The notes: generated from the letters alone by a model not told the origin. DNA of 64,000 nt from Osedax fenrisi (GCA_964019155.1 OZ025243.1:4725686-4789685), one strand, 5' to 3'. Positions 45,560 to 59,617 are shown, numbered from the stretch's first letter. Made by a program: numbers and translations.

Positions 45560-46250
45560 ACATATTCGTATTGTCTTGCACTTGTGTATTAAATTAAAGG
45601 TATACCTATACGTGTTTCATGTGTTAGAAGTAGGCCTAGATCGAATATACAACGTATATGTTTATCCTATATAAGTTATAAAGTATGGTGTAGGTATATA
45701 AGCATGTGTAGGTCATATATTTATATATATATATATATATATAAATATATATATAATTTGAGGCCCAAACCCTGAGGACCTTTAGGATTTGAAGTCCTTT
45801 AAGGAGAAAAAATCATATTAATATTATAAACAAGAAAACGAAACAGAAAAAAATACAATTCTTCTAATTACTATTATATTATTAATATTATATTATTATT
45901 ATTATATATGTATATAAAATAGGACAGTAGAATCATGTACATCATACTTTAACATATAATCTCCCATCAGTAGTTAGATAATCGATTATCGATACTATAT
46001 ATACGTGAATATTGTGAAGTAAAATATAGTCTGTGACATAATTATCAACACTATAATGAAGAAAATATAACATAACCTATATACATAATATCAATTATTA
46101 GTGAACGAAACATAGATATATATAGTACATTATAAATAAATATATATATCTTATGTATATCTATATTCTATTTACATCTTATAGATATCTTATTTGTAGA
46201 TTTGGAAAAGACATATACATTCATTAAGATGTAAATAATCTAAAATAATC
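45560..46250. other. A+T-rich intergenic stretch
   Basis: A (TA)n near 45719-45755 followed by GAGGCCCAAACCCTGAGGAC and CTTTAGGATTTGAAGTCCTT (45760-45800), a small hairpin-prone block (AGGACTTTAGGATTTGAAGTCCT). No gene seen. Confidence 0.45.
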
Positions 46251-46254
46251 TCGG

Positions 46255-46865
46255 TATTTCATAAATTGAAAAATAAGCTAAATGCATCTTCCTTATTGAT
46301 TATATTTAAATCTTTATTTATATCTTCTTTATCTTATTGTATTCAAATATGGGGTCAAGCGTATAAATCACATACTAATTATATTAATGTTTTACAGAAC
46401 AGAGCCCTGCGAATTATTTATAAGATAAATCGTTTTAAAAATATTGATTATATTTATAAAAAATTAAATATCCTAAATTTAATGACTTGAAAAAAGTATA
46501 TATGTTAAACTATATGTATAAAACATTTCATAATAAGTTACCTAATATTGTACAAGTAAAATATGTCTAAAAATATTCAACACACAATTTCAGAAATGAT
46601 AAATTATTCCATATTAAAATGAGTACACTCAATATAAAGATTAAATGTTTATCTATTTCTGGTTGTATTCTTTGAATGAATTTGATTTAATTATCAAAAA
46701 TTAAATTACTTATAGTATTTTTAAAAATAAATTAACAAATCCTATATAAGTAAATATTGATTCATCTAATGTTATTATTTATTTTCTAGTTTACTTCATT
46801 TAAGAAACAGATATCGGAGACATGAGCCAGCTTTAAAGCTGGCTCCTGGCTCCGATAATTTCATT
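46255..46865 (+). mobile_element. LINE E, 3' end of ORF2 and 3' UTR with nested hairpin
   Basis: The intact part (46266-46490) reads LFISSLSYCIQIWGQAYKS and VLQNRALRIIYKINRF, the C-terminal RT-linked domain, closest to LINE A. After a stop, frames continue in pieces (for example a FRNDKLFHIKMSTLNIK-like stretch at about 46590-46640 and CILWNEF at about 46670) to about 46745. The 3' UTR ends in a strong stem-loop at 46813-46856. 5'-truncated and decayed. Confidence 0.75.
46813..46856 (+). other. LINE E 3' stem-loop
   Basis: Inner arms GAGCCAGC (46824-46831) and GCTGGCTC (46838-46845) around TTTAAA; outer arms ATCGGAG (46813-46819) and CTCCGAT (46850-46856). In a sequence this A+T-rich, a G+C-rich nested stem is unlikely to be chance. 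Confidence 0.75.
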
Positions 46866-47627
46866 ATATATTATTATAGTTATGTTATTATAATATTTCT
46901 TTTGTTTTTATTCTTTAATTCTTATATATTTGTGTGTGGAATCCTTTCTCGAAAACATATTGCTATTAAAGGGTTCCTTTTTTACTTATTATATAACTAT
47001 ATTACATTGTATACATATGCCATGTGTATTAATTATTTATTTATATTATACAAGTAAAATACATATTATTCATTCATTCATATATATTATTTGTAGATAT
47101 CTTATTTATATCTATATTATATTTATATCTTATATATCTTATTTGTAGATATCTAATTTGTATATACCTCAATGCAACTATCAGAGAAAGAACTTCTATA
47201 GTATATTCGAGGCGACTTATAGATGGCAAAAACACAGATCAATAAGTAGTATAACTTATAATCGATTACAATTTAGATAATTTTAATAGACAAGTTTGAA
47301 TTACTATTATGTGTTGAATTATTTATAAAGTTTAAATAATTAATATTATGTAATCATATGTGATACATGTGACGTCGTGACGATAGAATATAAGTAGCAT
47401 ATTTGACTTGAACTCTAGTTCAAGTATACAATACTAAAGCCATGTAAATTTTGATTTATCATTACACAAATAATGTAGATAAAACTAAATAATGAGACGG
47501 GATTAAATAATATTAGCCGGTATCTAATCACAAAGTAAACTATGGCCCATAGTCTTAGGGGGATATTAGGATAGTATTAAACATCGGGTGAGGTATACTT
47601 ATAGGTTATATAGGTATATGCATATAA

Positions 47628-47630
<3 letters not shown>
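46866..47630. other. Intergenic stretch
   Basis: Repeats of TATCTTATTTGTAGATATCT at about 46170-46200 and 47085-47160 are shared between the two flanks of LINE E. Otherwise nothing recognised. Confidence 0.4.

Positions 47631-47689
<59 letters not shown>
47631..47689. repeat. (TA)n microsatellite
   Basis: About 29 TA units. Confidence 0.95.
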
Positions 47690-47692
<3 letters not shown>

Positions 47693-47812
47693 ATACATAT
47701 AAAGTCTATAGGCTTTGGTGAATAAAAGAATGGGCTTTCATGAATAAAGATGTAGGCATCTGCCGAAAAGACTTAACTTTGAAGATGTGGTACCGATTAT
47801 AGATAGGGTATA

Positions 47813-48394
<582 letters not shown>

Positions 48395-48605
48395 TTTAAG
48401 TGTAGCTTTCGCTAGACTATAGTCTTAACTATAGTTCTTAAAACTATTCTCCATCTGCAGGTGATCCATCGTCACACTTAATTTGTCGGCAGTATCATCC
48501 AGTCGTCAGTCTTTTGTGAGAGTATCGATGTAAGGGAACGACTTTCTACATCGATGTCTGTCTGTTCCCCTACTGAGGATTCATCTTTCCATCATGTCAG
48601 CAACC
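48395..48605. other. Unassigned block of ordinary composition
   Basis: About 200 bp of balanced composition. The minus strand is open for 36 codons (includes KDESSVGEQTDIDVESR and TDDWMILP) ending at a TAA. A TCTCCATCTGCAG string at about 48451-48463 looks like a plus-strand splice acceptor, but the frames after it close quickly. It could be an exon, a UTR or a regulatory block. Confidence 0.25.
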
Positions 48606-49290
48606 GAAACCAAATTATGTCTAGTGTTATTTTATGTATTATAATGTATATTAAATATGTATATTAATGAATAGTAATGTATATTAATATATATTAATGG
48701 ATTAAAGTTGACATATATATGTATACGTGTTGATAATCGATATATTAATCCAAAGTTAGTATCTACTATCCGAGTTACGATGTATTCATAATATTCTAGC
48801 TTCTAGGTTTCAGCATAATACCAATAAGAACATTATTTATTATTGATTATTATTAGATTACATAATAGGTATAGTATTCTATGGTTTATATAAAACTATA
48901 TTATTCAGTAGGAAATCCTATATTGAAATATAAATGATAATAAATACACTTATCCTATAGGATAGACACATAATATAAATAATATACAATAACGGGCATA
49001 ATACAAGAACATACACTTTTATATCCTTATAAGGAACATTTGTTAATATTTCAGGAGAACCTTTAACATCATTATATATCATATATAATATATGTTATAT
49101 GTGTTATTATAGATGGTAAGCTAAACCAGTTTGATTATCGATATGAAAACCTATTGATATAATTATAGAATTAGAATGTCGTGATCTCTTATCAAAAACA
49201 GAGACGAAACCAAGAATAATGTACTGTTTATGTGGTATATTATATGATATAATTGATATATAATTACATGTGTATACATACTCCATTAAA
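48606..49290. other. A+T-rich intergenic stretch
   Basis: Nothing recognised. Confidence 0.5.
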
Positions 49291-49294
49291 TGTA

Positions 49295-50250
49295 GGGGAA
49301 AGTCCCCGATTACCGACCCCTAAATGATTATTTGTAATAACGTATTCAATATTAAATATATTTATTTGAAATTTTGTAAATAGAGTAATATTATGGTAAT
49401 GAATAATGTGGCTATTTCAAATGTTTGATATAATTATATTTACAAGAATAAACAGGGGGGTCGGTAATCGGATACCTGTTCCTAATACCGACCCCTTCCC
49501 CTATTAACGACCCCCTAAAATAATCGTGGTATACATACTTTCAGTATTTAATATCCAATCAACATAGTAGATATTAATCAATATAATTAATTATAACATG
49601 CAAGCAATTATTTTTTATTGAATTTATGTTTTAATAGTAATATTAAATTTAAATTTAAACTTTATAGTAATTATATTAAAATAGTATATATTATTATTTA
49701 ATATTTAGTTATTAATCAGTATGTATATAATATAATGGAATCATGAATCCTTAATCTATATCAATGATAAACAAACAACTTATGACATATTTTAAAGTAA
49801 AATACTGATCTATTTTGATTGAATATTATAAATCACATGGTGGTCGGTATTAGGGTAATTTAGGAGGTCGATATTAGGAAAATCATATGGGTTGCTATAA
49901 TTAAGATATTTTGGTTAATAGTTATTCAAATTGAATTATTTTTATAATAATTATAAACATTTTATTGATCTACAATATTATGCGCAGTATTAAGTTTTCT
50001 TTTAATTAATAAAGTATTTACAATGATTTAAAAAAAGTTATTATTCAAATATTTAAAAAGTAAAAACAGAATATTACATTTTATCAAATAACAATTGTAG
50101 GATTAATGTGTTAAAACAAAATACTTATTCATATGTATCATTAAATTACTAACAGTTCGTGTATATATTATTTTTTGATATCTCTTATAGTTACTGAGAT
50201 ACGAGAGGGGGTCGGTATTAGGATGGGGTCGGTAATCGGGGACTTTCCCC
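49295..50250. mobile_element. MITE R copy 2, complete, 956 bp, 26-bp perfect TIRs, TA duplication
   Basis: Begins GGGGAAAGTCCCCGATTACC then GACCCC; the last 26 bases are the exact reverse complement. TA flanks on both sides (49293-49294, 50251-50252). The termini and the middle (about 49455-49520, 49838-49880) carry repeated TACCGACCCC/GGTCGGTA motifs in both orientations. No transposase frame. TA duplications fit a Tc1/mariner-type mobiliser, and perfect TIRs suggest recent movement. Confidence 0.88.
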
Positions 50251-50254
50251 TATA

Positions 50255-52085
50255 TAAATCTGTTATTAAAATGTACATAATTTAGTATATATAAAATGAC
50301 ATATCGATACTACTTATTAATAAGTTAATATACAATTAATGTAAACCCTAAAATTATATGCTATATCTAAACATATTGAAATTATTAAAGGTGCATTTAT
50401 TTACTTCGTAATTTAGTAAAACACAGTTTTAACTATAAATATATCAAGATTATTTAAAATATTGTTGTATATATGTAACTAATTATAATCATAATTAAGA
50501 TATATGAAGATGCAACAAAGTTCTCTATACAATAACATATGTTATATATTCGTAAATCATATAGTTTAACTATAGATTTTTACTCGATATAAAGCATTGG
50601 CTATAGTGAAAGTATCGATATATAAAAAATATGTGATAATTATCACAGTATTACTACTTAGTTAATTTTAGTTTATTCGAATCAATACTACTAGACCTAT
50701 AATATTAGTAGATATAAAGAGAACCTCGTTCAATCTAAACCAGTAAACACGATCTCATCCGTAATAATTGAAAATATTCCATATTATAATATTAATATAT
50801 ATTGATTTTATTAAATAATTATTTATCTCTACCAATTCAAATCCAAACATTATTAAACAATTATCATTTATCACGCGTCTCTGCATAATATGCGCACATT
50901 TACTATTATATTAATATACAAGTTATATCTTAAATTTCGTTCTCCATTAGCTAAGTATCCAACGTATGGAATGTTATTCATTATATGTAAATCTACAACT
51001 GAATATATATATGTTAAGAATTCCTACTTATAAGATAATAAAAGAAAAATCGTTATCATTATTTATAAGTAGCAGAAAATAAAATTACTATAGTATACTA
51101 ACATATATGTTAATGAGCAGTGTTTATAACTCAGTTCAAATGTTGATCTTATTATATATTTGATTATCGATGTAAAACCTCTATAATTATTTACAGAAAT
51201 GATCTACCTTATTCTAATTCATCAACGATTTCACAATGTACTACTTATGTTACGTATAAACATCTAAAAGTGGTATTGGTATAAATACCTAATATATAAC
51301 TAATGTATTAGTTAATAATAATTATTGTAGTATTAACTCATATAATTATCTATACTTATATAATTGTGAATCCATATGACTGCTTTCATTTCCTAAATTA
51401 TTGGGTATGCTCAAATCCTACTAAATGTATTATATTATATTGTATAGTAACCAAATAAAATATGACAATAAATTGTTGCTTAATTAATTATCAGATCGGG
51501 TTATAAATTCGGATCAAATTAATACGAACAAGGTTGGTGACAAAACTTTCAATTGATGTATTTGCTTCACCCAATTATGGTTGGTTGCATACTATTCGAT
51601 AATTTAGCCGTACTATAGAATATCATTTCCTACTAATATAAATGATAATATAATTGATTATGTTATAAATAACTGTAAAGCAAATAGTATTACAAATACT
51701 ATCTGCTACTCACTTATATCTGATATTTCAATTTTTTTTAATATAGTCATTTCAAGACTCATGAATCATTAATCATATGCTGAAACTAATTATAATATAT
51801 ATTATATATAATAAATATAAATATATTGATTAAATATATATACTAAATGTCAATATATCGAATTTACTTAATATTTGTATCTGATTTTAATGAATTTCCC
51901 TTCTCTGGAATGTATATCAAGAAAATGAATGATATACTATATTTATTGTTTGATAACATACTCCATTAGTTACTCGAAATATTTGAAATAATCATATGTC
52001 TTGGTATAATAAAATATTAGATAACTTAAAACGAAGAACTAAAAACTATGAAAGAGCTTTTCTTAAAGGAAGAGTTGACTTATAT
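50255..52085. other. A+T-rich intergenic stretch
   Basis: 1.8 kb without recognised genes or elements. Bases 51975-52080 read like a Lys/Arg-rich coding remnant on the plus strand (NLKRRTKNYERAFLKGRVDL at about 52023-52085), which may belong to a retroelement but is too short to assign. Confidence 0.4.
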
Positions 52086-52614
52086 TATGAAGATGATTAG
52101 ATGATATACGTTTTATTTAGCACAACAATAGGGTCATGTAGACCCCTTCGCTCGTGCGGGAGAAAATAATATTAAGATAATAATAATACAATAAAAATGT
52201 AATAATAATAATACGTTGAATATAACACGAGACAAAAATAATAAGTTGGATGATTTAATGATTAAATTTAATTATTAGAGGTAGAGAGAAAAGAAGAAGT
52301 AAGATTTATAAATCTCTTGTGGGATCTAATAGAAAAAATGGTAGGATGAAGGGAATTCCATTGGGTGGGACCGGAATTTTTAAAAGCTCTAGAATTTAGG
52401 GAAGTTTTACTAGAGTTTTGGGAGATAATGAGAGGAGCATTTTGGTAAAGAAGAGAAGGTAATATAGTACGTTTTTAATTAAATCAAAGATATAGCTATG
52501 GGTGAAAGAATATATTGATTTATGGATTATAGATAGTATAAGTAATTTACACCTGAGGGAGAAGGGTAGACACATACGAGATTATTGATGTGATATTGTA
52601 GCAGAGTGATCCAG

Positions 52615-53958
52615 TCATGATATGCAGTAAGTAGTACGAATTAAGGAACGGATTATCCGATTTAGTGGAGCAGTAGATTTAGCAGAAAGTAAATTCAGTA
52701 TGGAAGAACAGTAGTCAAGTCGGGAAAGTACAAAGGAATTTATTAGAGTTTTAATAAGGTTTCTGGAAAGTGATATTCGTATATTTTTAATTCTGAAAGT
52801 TGGAGGATTTTGTAATGGATAATATGTGATTCTTAATTTATAATTTGTCATCAAATACTAATCCTATGTTTTTGGAGGAATGGGAAGGATAAATAATCAT
52901 GTAGTTTAGAGTAAAGTTTGGAAAGGAAGTATCAGAAATAGATATATTATAATATTTATACTAATACTACTTATAAGTAGTCTTAGAGGAATTAATTAGT
53001 AGTTTATTGGATATGAGCCATAATAGTATGCAGTTAACACACTCGATTAATTCAGAGTTAATGGTATTATGAGAATGTATAGGGAAAAAGGTAAACAGTT
53101 GAATATCATCATCAAAAATATGGTAGTGTAAATTTAGAAAGTTCTTAATTAGAGCAGCAACAGGGCGGATATAAATAGAAAATAGGGATGGACCTTGAAC
53201 GGATCCTTGGGGAATACTGTGGAGAAAGAGGATAGTAATATTTATCAATTATAATAGATATATTGCGGTTACTCAGATATGAAGTAAACCATTTTAATGA
53301 TAATCCAGATATACCCATCAAAGTAAGTCGTGAGATTAATATGTTATGGTCCAGAGTATTACATTCTGATGAGAGATCAAGTGGGATTATCTGGCCAGAC
53401 GTATTACTATTTAAATTAGATAATATGTGTCAGTAATACGGAGGAGAGATGTTTCGGCCGAGTAACCCTTACGAAAAGCGTTTTGAAATAGGTCGAACAG
53501 CTTATTTTTATTTATATGTGCGATAAGTTATTTGGAAACAATTCTTTCTAATATTTTACTTAATAAGGGTAGGTGGGAAATTGGGATTTTTTTTAGAATA
53601 TGAGATATTATGGCAGTTTTGAAGCAGGGTGAAATCTGACCAGAGTTTAGTGAGTTCGCAATAATACCCAAGAAAATAGAAGAAAATAAGTATAAAAGTG
53701 TGTGATATAGTGATAAAGGTAGGGGATCAGTGGGGGATTTACAGTGAAATTTTGTGCATATACTTAATGAGTCAATATGATTGGTAATAGAGATGGTAGG
53801 ATTGAGCATATATGGAGTAGCCGCGCAAATAATATTATTAATGCTTGCAATTTTATTCTCGAAGAATTTAAAAAAAGAGAGCATAATTGATAATTTGACG
53901 TGTTCGGTAAAATTGGGAGGATTTTTTCATCTGGATGAGAGAGAATTTTATTTGCCAT
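52615..53958 (-). pseudogene. LINE B ORF2 remnant: reverse transcriptase and C-terminal domain
   Basis: Frames at 53958-53528 and 53248-52967 give the RT: ISPCFKTAIISHILKK, LLSKILERIVSK, IPQGSVQGPSLFSIYIRP and the palm motif HIFDDDIQLF, in which YADD has become FDDD. The frame at 52854-52615 gives RISLSRNLIKTLINSFVLSR and LDYCSSILNLL, the SRLDYC block of L2/CR1-type elements. Between 53528 and 53248 the RT motif region with the first catalytic Asp is split by stops. Changed catalytic residues and several breaks make it inactive. Confidence 0.8.
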
Positions 53959-54535
53959 TTTAAATCATTTTCGAGGATCGGAGGAGATCAATGCTATCTT
54001 TTTATTATAATAGATGGATTTTGAACGAGATATAGTAGATTTGTAATTGTGTCTAGCTATTGATAGAGCTAATGTTATTTCAGTCGAAGGATTGTAAAGA
54101 AAGTTCTTCTAAAATTAACGAACACTCTTCTTGAAGATGAAAAGTTCATGAGAGAACCAGGGAGAAAAAGGTAATTAATGTAGTGTTTGTAGGTGCATGT
54201 ATATTGATAATATTTAGGAAAATGGAGTTTAGGAGTACCGGATAGAGGGAAGTATACTTCCTATAGGAGAATAGCTATCAGTTTTTATATTTCTTACAAA
54301 TCTTGGTAGGTCATTAGACTTAAAAACTCTATATGTAATACATTTTCGTTCATCTTTATACATTTTATATGTATAGAGAATTCAATAATAAAATGATCCG
54401 TTAGTAGTTCAATTTGTTGAAAGTAGTTAGGGTTTATACATCCAATAAGAAACTGAATAGGGGTGTAAATATCATATCAAGTGTATTACCACATGGGTGG
54501 GAAATGATAATGTTGGTACAAGGAAAGAGACTCAG

Positions 54536-54802
54536 TTAGAAGTTTAAAGTCACCATGGGGATAGATAGGAGAATTAAAGTTATATTTAAGTCACCGAGAA
54601 CTATTGGTAAATAGGATGAAGATGAAGTGAAATCATCAAAGAATGGAATGTTTTCAGGTTTTGGGGGACGATAGATTACGGTGATATGTAGAGTTAAGTT
54701 AGGAAACTTCAGTTCATACCCCACTACCATGGCTTGTTTTTCGTGGAGCGAGATAGAGAGTATATCCACAGTACAAGATGTAGACAAATATGTCAGCTTC
54801 AT
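54536..54802 (-). pseudogene. LINE B ORF2 remnant: endonuclease part
   Basis: The frame contains HITVIYRPPKPENIPFFDDF and VLGDLNI, the YRPP and GD(F/L)N motifs of LINE apurinic-type endonucleases. The following sequence to about 53960 has lost its frame. Confidence 0.7.
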
Positions 54803-55639
54803 CCTTAGAAATACAGGTCTCAGTCAATGCGATTATAATAATTTTTTTTAATTTAAGGTATGGGAACATAAGGGATATATTTTATCTCAAGGAGTGAATA
54901 TTGATCAAAGCTATATTATTCAGGCTTGTGAGGATGCATTATTTATAAATGATTTCCTATAGTGATCGAAAGAATCAAACCATTTTGTTAAATCATATTC
55001 AGGGATGAGAAAAGGTGGATATGAAAGATGATTATTTTTATCTTTTAGTTCAAATGTTTGAGAACCATATTGAAAAATACGTTATACGAAATAGGCGTGA
55101 ATTTTTGCGTTAGGGCATGATATAGTACCTTACCAAGAAGTCTAGTAGAGTCAGGTAAATAATGACGAATAAACATATACTTAAAATTACTATGTGGTGG
55201 GATCTTTAGAAGGGAGGAGAAACATATATCACGAGCAGAAATATTAGTGATATGCAAGTGCTGGTAAGAATGAGGCAGAAGTAATATATGAATGGGGAAG
55301 TTTTATAAAGTCAATTAAAGATACAATAAAATTATAGTTAACTTCAGAAGGAAGAAATTGTTCAATTACTAGTGTGAGGGAATTATCTATGAAGAGTATG
55401 GCTGATGACTTTCAGCAATTTGAACTAGATAATATATGGGTTGGTGTATGATTAGAGGACATTTTTTAAATCCATTAGATTATGAATATGTCTAGGAGTA
55501 GGCTGTATGAGTAGGAGTAGGCTCTATTAGCATTGGGCTGATGCTAGGGCTAGATATTTAATAGTCGTAGTAGAAGTAGATATAATAGTTGTTAGATGTG
55601 ACATTACCTTGGTATCCGTATGATGTATTGATTTGACGG

Positions 55640-55921
55640 TTATAATAAAATATGAATATGAGATAGGACTGGGTGGAGTTGTGTATGATTAGACGAAGGA
55701 AACTTATATAAGTTTAGACACGAGGAACACGACAATGAGAAGTTAGGTGAATTAAATATAGCAAGAGTATAAGCGGGAGGGGGGTTTTTAGAATGAAACC
55801 AGGATTTAGAAATAATATATGCGGGATATAAACAATTATAATGTAATATAGATGGACATGTTTTACATTTGAGATAATATTCTCATGCGGGAAGGTTACA
55901 ATATGAATAATTTGAGGACAT
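55640..55921 (-). pseudogene. LINE B ORF1 N-terminus: PHD-like zinc finger
   Basis: From ATG at 55921 the frame reads MSSNYSYCNLPA, one stop (TGA, 13th codon), then EYYLKCKTCPSILHYNCL, a spacer with SWFHSKNPPPAYTLAIF, and LSCSSCLNLYKF. The pattern C ... CxxC ... HxxC ... CxxC is that of a PHD-type finger with one early ligand lost. PHD fingers are known in ORF1 proteins of some CR1-like LINEs, where they probably help bind nucleic acid or chromatin. TGA may stand for an original CGA. Confidence 0.6.
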
Positions 55922-56392
55922 GTTATAATTGAGATTGTGGGATTACATTCAATGAAATAAATATAATAATAAATGCATAAAAACTGGTCGTTAATGGGAT
56001 ATTTCGGAAGAAGTTTGGTATTCAGTCCGATTTTCTATTGACGAGATGACTTGAGGAGAACCGATTGACTTTAATAGACACCTTGTTTACTCGATGGCAG
56101 CCGGGAAATGATGGTACGATTATCAGAGATTGAAGGTAGTGTATCGTCCGATATAGAACTGATGGATCTGTATGAATAATTTCGAAAGGTTCGTTCTGAA
56201 TATAGAAATTTTATAATTACGTTAACAAATAATATATATCAAAAGTACAATTAAGTTTTGTTAAATTAACTTTCATACGTGTTATTCTCTTATCAATAAT
56301 CTCACTGGTAGAAATAAAAAGTTAAGTTTAACTATTACTCGTAATCACAAAATATTTTCAACATTCATTAAATATTTGGAGATAAGAATATA

Positions 56393-56860
56393 ATGGTATT
56401 CGATACTATAACATTATATGAATATAATATTAGTTCTAATCTTAACCCATTTGAACCTGAATGTATTTCTTATTATACTTATCCTATACATTATTGTTAC
56501 TCAGATTTGAATATTGTTTCATATTCGGAGATACGTCCCATACTCGTGGAACACTCTCCCCACATCCATCCGTACTACACCATCAACTCCCAACTTCAAG
56601 AAACTACTGAAAACCTACCTATTTAATATGAAACATTAACTTAAAATATATATGGACGGCCGATTGCTTTATAAGCACAGTTTGCAGTCCGAAAACCGAA
56701 AAATGTAAATGTATGTATTATATTTTGTTATCCTCTACGACTAGTCTCAAGGATAGTATATAATACACATAGTTTTTAAAATGTATCCTATTTTAGTGCC
56801 GTATTATTATTCTATTGTTATCTTTTCAGTGTACAGTCACTGTACACTTCCAATTTCACG
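56393..56860 (+). mobile_element. LINE F, 3' end with stem-loop
   Basis: In the frame ending at 56638 the plus strand reads VPYSWNTLPTSIRTT, STPNFKKLLKTYLF then NMKH and stop, the usual C-terminal end of L2/CR1 ORF2 (WN-x-LP and F-x-x-x-LK-x-YL). The 3' UTR contains AGTGTACAGT (56828-56837) and ACTGTACACT (56839-56848), a perfect 10-bp stem with a 1-base loop. The boundaries are approximate; upstream frames are broken. Confidence 0.7.
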
Positions 56861-56879
56861 ACTCTTTTTAAAAGGCATT

Positions 56880-57550
56880 AATTTTTATTCGGTACCAATG
56901 TCCGAATACGGACACCCTGTGTTATAATACGGATACCCTATATACACTAGATAAACTATATACTATTGATGAATCAATCAGACAAATTACAATTACAATA
57001 TTTATAATTAATTTTATGAACAATTTATTCTAATTTAAGTAGTTAATAATTTATTTATTTTTATTATTTTTTAATTAATAATATATTTTAAGTATCCAAA
57101 TAATAAAAAAATTAAATTTAGCTTTATTGATGGTATTAATATTATAACGCACGCGATTTTAATGAATATCAGAATAGTTCATACGCTGCGCGCTGATTGG
57201 TTATATATATAACCTATAGGGTGCCCGTATTAAGACATCTAGAGTGTCCGTATTAGGAACTTATATGACCTCCAGATATACGCTTATAACTTAATGAATA
57301 TTTGATAACAAATATACAAATTATATATATATATATAACTTTAGAATTCTTTATTTTTTAATAATATAGTGTTATATTTTATATTGATACATTTGTATAT
57401 TCTTGAGAAGGTTTTAAGTTGAAATTTGTTTTCATACATTTAAAAACGTAATAAGAAAATCAGGATTTATGGTTTCCGAGATACCGAGAGTGTCCGTATT
57501 CGGGCACTGTCCGTATTCGATTAATGTCCGTATTCGGTTACTTTTCCATA
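56880..57550. mobile_element. MITE-like repeat S with iterated CCGTATTCGG motifs
   Basis: The left part carries TGTCCGAATACGGACACCCT and ATACGGATACCCT; the right part TGTCCGTATTCGGGCACTG and two more TGTCCGTATTCG copies, in mainly inverted orientation to the left part. An inner pair (GTGCCCGTATTAAGAC, GTGTCCGTATTAGG) lies at 57220-57260. Non-coding. It resembles the other MITEs in having repeated CGG-containing 10-12-mers, but no clean terminus or TA duplication was found. Confidence 0.5.
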
Positions 57551-57554
57551 TACA

Positions 57555-58955
57555 TTTTAATCATATGAATTTCTTATAATACTAATATAATTAAAAAAAC
57601 TCAAGCATATTAATATCGATATTAACTCACTTATAATAGAAGCAATAAAGAGGAATGTTATATTAATATAATATTCCTCTTTATTTCTTTATATCTTACA
57701 ATTGTATATTGTAGTTTAAAGTACTTAAAGTACTTTGGTACGTACCAAAGATAAACATGAAAAGATAATTCAGTTGGATTACTCCTACTGTGTGTAGTTC
57801 TCTTTCCTTTTCATTATGTTGAATTATGAGTCATCTAACATTTAAGAATTCATAAATTCCCTTTATTATTGTTAACAATTTAATTATGTTTTTTATATTC
57901 TCAACAATTATTCGGAATTATATTTATGTTGAAGTTCTACTCGGAATTCGTATTAATTGTGAAAAAAGGGAATAGTAAGCTAGCCTTTATTTACATTATT
58001 ATCGTATTATGTGATACACGATATCAATATCCACATTCGATATCAAAACATTAAATCATGCTAGTAAACAAATGTATGAAATAATTTGTTTCCGAAATTG
58101 AATCTCGAATGACATTTATTTAGAAAATGATACGTTTTTACTTCGCGGCAGTAAGTAATATTCTAAAATAGTGACATACTTATTCTTCTTTAATAGATTA
58201 CAGATGTACACATTAATATATTTGTACTAGATATCATTGTCCATCTTCTAAATTAGCATTTACGGATACCATTTAGATAAAGGGTAATTGTTCATAAGTA
58301 TTGACATCGTTCATTATAATTTTCACACAACATTAACCCAACCATGTTATTCACGTTATTCCAAATAATCCGAAACTATTTACCATTTATAATACATATG
58401 TAAAGTGAGATACTATTTGTTATGCATACTAATAAATTTTTTTTCGTTTCCTATAAATATATCAACATTAAAATTGTTATATTTATATAAATATAAAATT
58501 TATATAATTAAATATTATATAAATAAGTGAAATATTCATAAATGTAATTATTAAATTTGAATTACCTATTTACTATGAATATTATTGTATAGATTGTATA
58601 CATTATATTGATGATGATTATCCCATATAATAATGCGTTTATAGGGATAAATATCTTGAAATTGGTAAGTATTTATATATATATATATATAAATGTACAC
58701 ATATATGTTAACCCTCTAACTATATATATATATATATATTATCTTCTCTAACTCTACTAACTATACACTATCTCATTGTTCTATTATACCATTAACAAAT
58801 ATAAAGACAACTTAAGAGCACATTATTATATACTCATATCCCACTTAATTCCCCATTTCGCGTATTAATAATCAATCACGATCCAATTTTACTTCAAGTT
58901 CTGACGTATGCGTTATTGTCTATTCTTAAGTACCTATAGACGCTTTATATCGTAT
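57555..58955. other. A+T-rich intergenic stretch
   Basis: No gene or recognised element. Confidence 0.5.
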
Positions 58956-59015
58956 CTATATATAGGCCTATCTATATATAGGCCTATCTATATATAGGCC
59001 TATATATAGGCCTAG
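58956..59015. repeat. TATAGGCCTA tandem/palindromic repeat
   Basis: CTATATATAGGCCTAT repeats about four times; each unit is itself palindromic around AGGCCT. Confidence 0.9.
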
Positions 59016-59610
59016 GATACATTATATGAAGTCATCTATCCGAAATAAGCACCACAATCCGTTTTCGAATCTCACAGGAAAACCACACTAAATCATAGAG
59101 TTATATAGTTAGCCTGGATTATTATTATCCCATCCATTATTATCCATAATCCTTATTAACCGTGTGCTTCACTCCACACTTCGAACTAAGTATAACTTAC
59201 CTACTATGGCCATTCATCCCTTAATTAATATGATTTGAGACTATACTATATTTTATCTATAAGTGTTTTATTATTTCATCTCATTTGTCCGCATCCATGA
59301 CTATGAATCCGTCCTCCTTCTATCTCCATAAGTATATTATCCTATTACAGGTACCAGCCGGTGCGCTCCGTATATATTAAAACTAATAATAAAATATGTT
59401 ATTTGTTATAGTTTAGCTTAGTGATGGATGGAACGCGATAATAATACTCTAAATAATGATTCTGTATGGTAATGATACTCTACGAAAGTAGTTTACAGCA
59501 ACTTTATTCGATTATAAACTTTCATAATTTTATAATCACAAATTGAACAAATAAACACTTGAGAACAATAATTTCGAATACATCCTACTATTTGACACGG
59601 ATATTAGTGG

Positions 59611-59615
<5 letters not shown>
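59016..59615. other. Intergenic stretch of moderate composition
   Basis: Less A+T-rich than average but no coding evidence on either strand. Confidence 0.4.

Positions 59616-59617
<2 letters not shown>

Larger units (their letters stand above)
52089..56200 (-). mobile_element. LINE B, long decayed copy with PHD-like ORF1
   Basis: Minus-strand element of about 4 kb. In order from the 5' side: ORF1 remnants with a PHD-like zinc finger (55921-55640) and further ORF1 sequence to about 55045, endonuclease pieces (54802-54536), RT pieces (53958-52967), the C-terminal domain (52854-52615) and a 3' UTR. The 3' end carries the GACCC/GGGTC hairpin (52131-52145) and an ATCATCTAATCATC tail (about 52089-52105). 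Partial copies lie at 19860-21035 and 43075-43223. Many stops and shifts show it is dead. Confidence 0.85.

Noticed and set aside
54536..55921. Endogenous virus or LTR retroelement in the 52-56 kb region
   Set aside because: Motifs are endonuclease plus LINE-type RT with a stem-loop and ATC tail; no LTRs, protease, integrase or gag-type features were seen.
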